5,648 nucleotides of DNA from Bacillota bacterium (GTDB lineage: Bacteria; Bacillota_E; Sulfobacillia; Sulfobacillales; Sulfobacillaceae): the NCBI GenBank assembly GCA_021802225.1, contig JAKAAS010000155.1:1-5648 (forward strand). Direction: 5' to 3'. How positions within the stretch are numbered: position 1 is the first letter of the stretch; every line of letters begins with the position of its first letter. A program made the position numbers and the translations under genes. Below, piece by piece: positions 5,611 to 5,648 of this stretch. The notes beneath the pieces are model-generated. The model was not told where the DNA came from. It saw only the letters and a program-made list of their open reading frames with translations, and did not search any database.

Positions 5611-5648
5611 GTGTTTGTCTCCTTTCGTAAATGTGTCGCCCCGCCCGT
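5607..5648 (-). CDS. Possible C-terminal end of an upstream gene (partial)
   Basis: A minus-strand frame open from the window edge ends in TGA at 5607-5609, overlapping the ATG of the 267-aa gene as ATGA. It reads TGGATHLRKETNT. The only support is the same overlap style seen at 804-807 and 3568-3571, and the close match of this junction (ACGAAAGGAG then CAAAC) to the one before the 25-aa gene. Other frames are also open here, so the region could equally be an untranslated leader. Confidence 0.3.
   Translation of the reverse strand, partial: TGGATHLRKETNT

Overview
All supportable genes in this window lie on the minus strand and are read from high to low coordinates. They look like part of one long cell-envelope operon. 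Strong Shine-Dalgarno (SD) sequences (AGGAGG or AAAGGAG) precede every gene whose upstream region is visible. Two GC-rich hairpins, one of them T-tailed, lie between genes. Surface proteins end in a membrane helix plus basic residues, or are simply exported. All of this fits a Gram-positive Firmicute. The moderately high GC, the Ala/Thr/Ser/Pro-rich weakly charged exported proteins and the Tad-like ATPase would suit an acidophilic or thermophilic relative such as Sulfobacillus or Alicyclobacillus, possibly on a plasmid or integrative element. That placement is inference; no taxonomic marker gene is present.

Layout in order of transcription. (1) 5607-5648 may be the tail of an upstream gene overlapping the next start by ATGA. 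(2) 4807-5610 encodes a 267-aa protein with an N-terminal membrane anchor, a Pro/Thr/Lys-rich linker and an unrecognised extracytoplasmic domain. (3) 3568-4791 encodes a 407-aa CpaE/TadZ-like protein: a degenerate receiver-like domain, a MinD/ParA-type P-loop domain whose usual lysines are replaced, and a C-terminal membrane helix. (4) 3494-3571 encodes a 25-aa membrane peptide, overlapping both neighbours. (5) 3090-3494 encodes a 134-aa protein with two membrane helices. (6) 1619-3028 encodes a 469-aa secreted and membrane-anchored stalk protein with a Lys/Pro/Thr-rich spacer and a Big_1-like Ig domain. (7) 804-1556 encodes a 250-aa protein resembling the DUF916/DUF3324 (WxL-interacting) family with a C-terminal helix. 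(8) 154-807 encodes a 217-aa secreted Ser/Thr/Ala-rich protein that looks like a WxL-type beta domain without the tryptophans. (9) 1-85 is the start of another probable membrane protein.

Coupling is tight. There are ATGA overlaps at 3568-3571 and 804-807, a TAATG junction at 3492-3496, and a 15-nt gap at 4792-4806. Two intergenic regions (83-138 and 1554-1614) share the same architecture: a GC-rich hairpin followed by an identical 20-nt SD/start leader. They probably tune expression of downstream genes through partial termination or mRNA processing.

The most interesting reading is a compact envelope-assembly module in which a membrane-tethered, P-loop-degenerate CpaE/TadZ-like protein is co-expressed with small membrane proteins, a stalked surface protein and a WxL/DUF916-like pair. 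The family assignments rest on motif recognition by eye and are moderate at best; the combined function is inference. No tRNA, rRNA, CRISPR array, transposase or plus-strand gene is supported. No gene-free stretch exceeds 300 bases.
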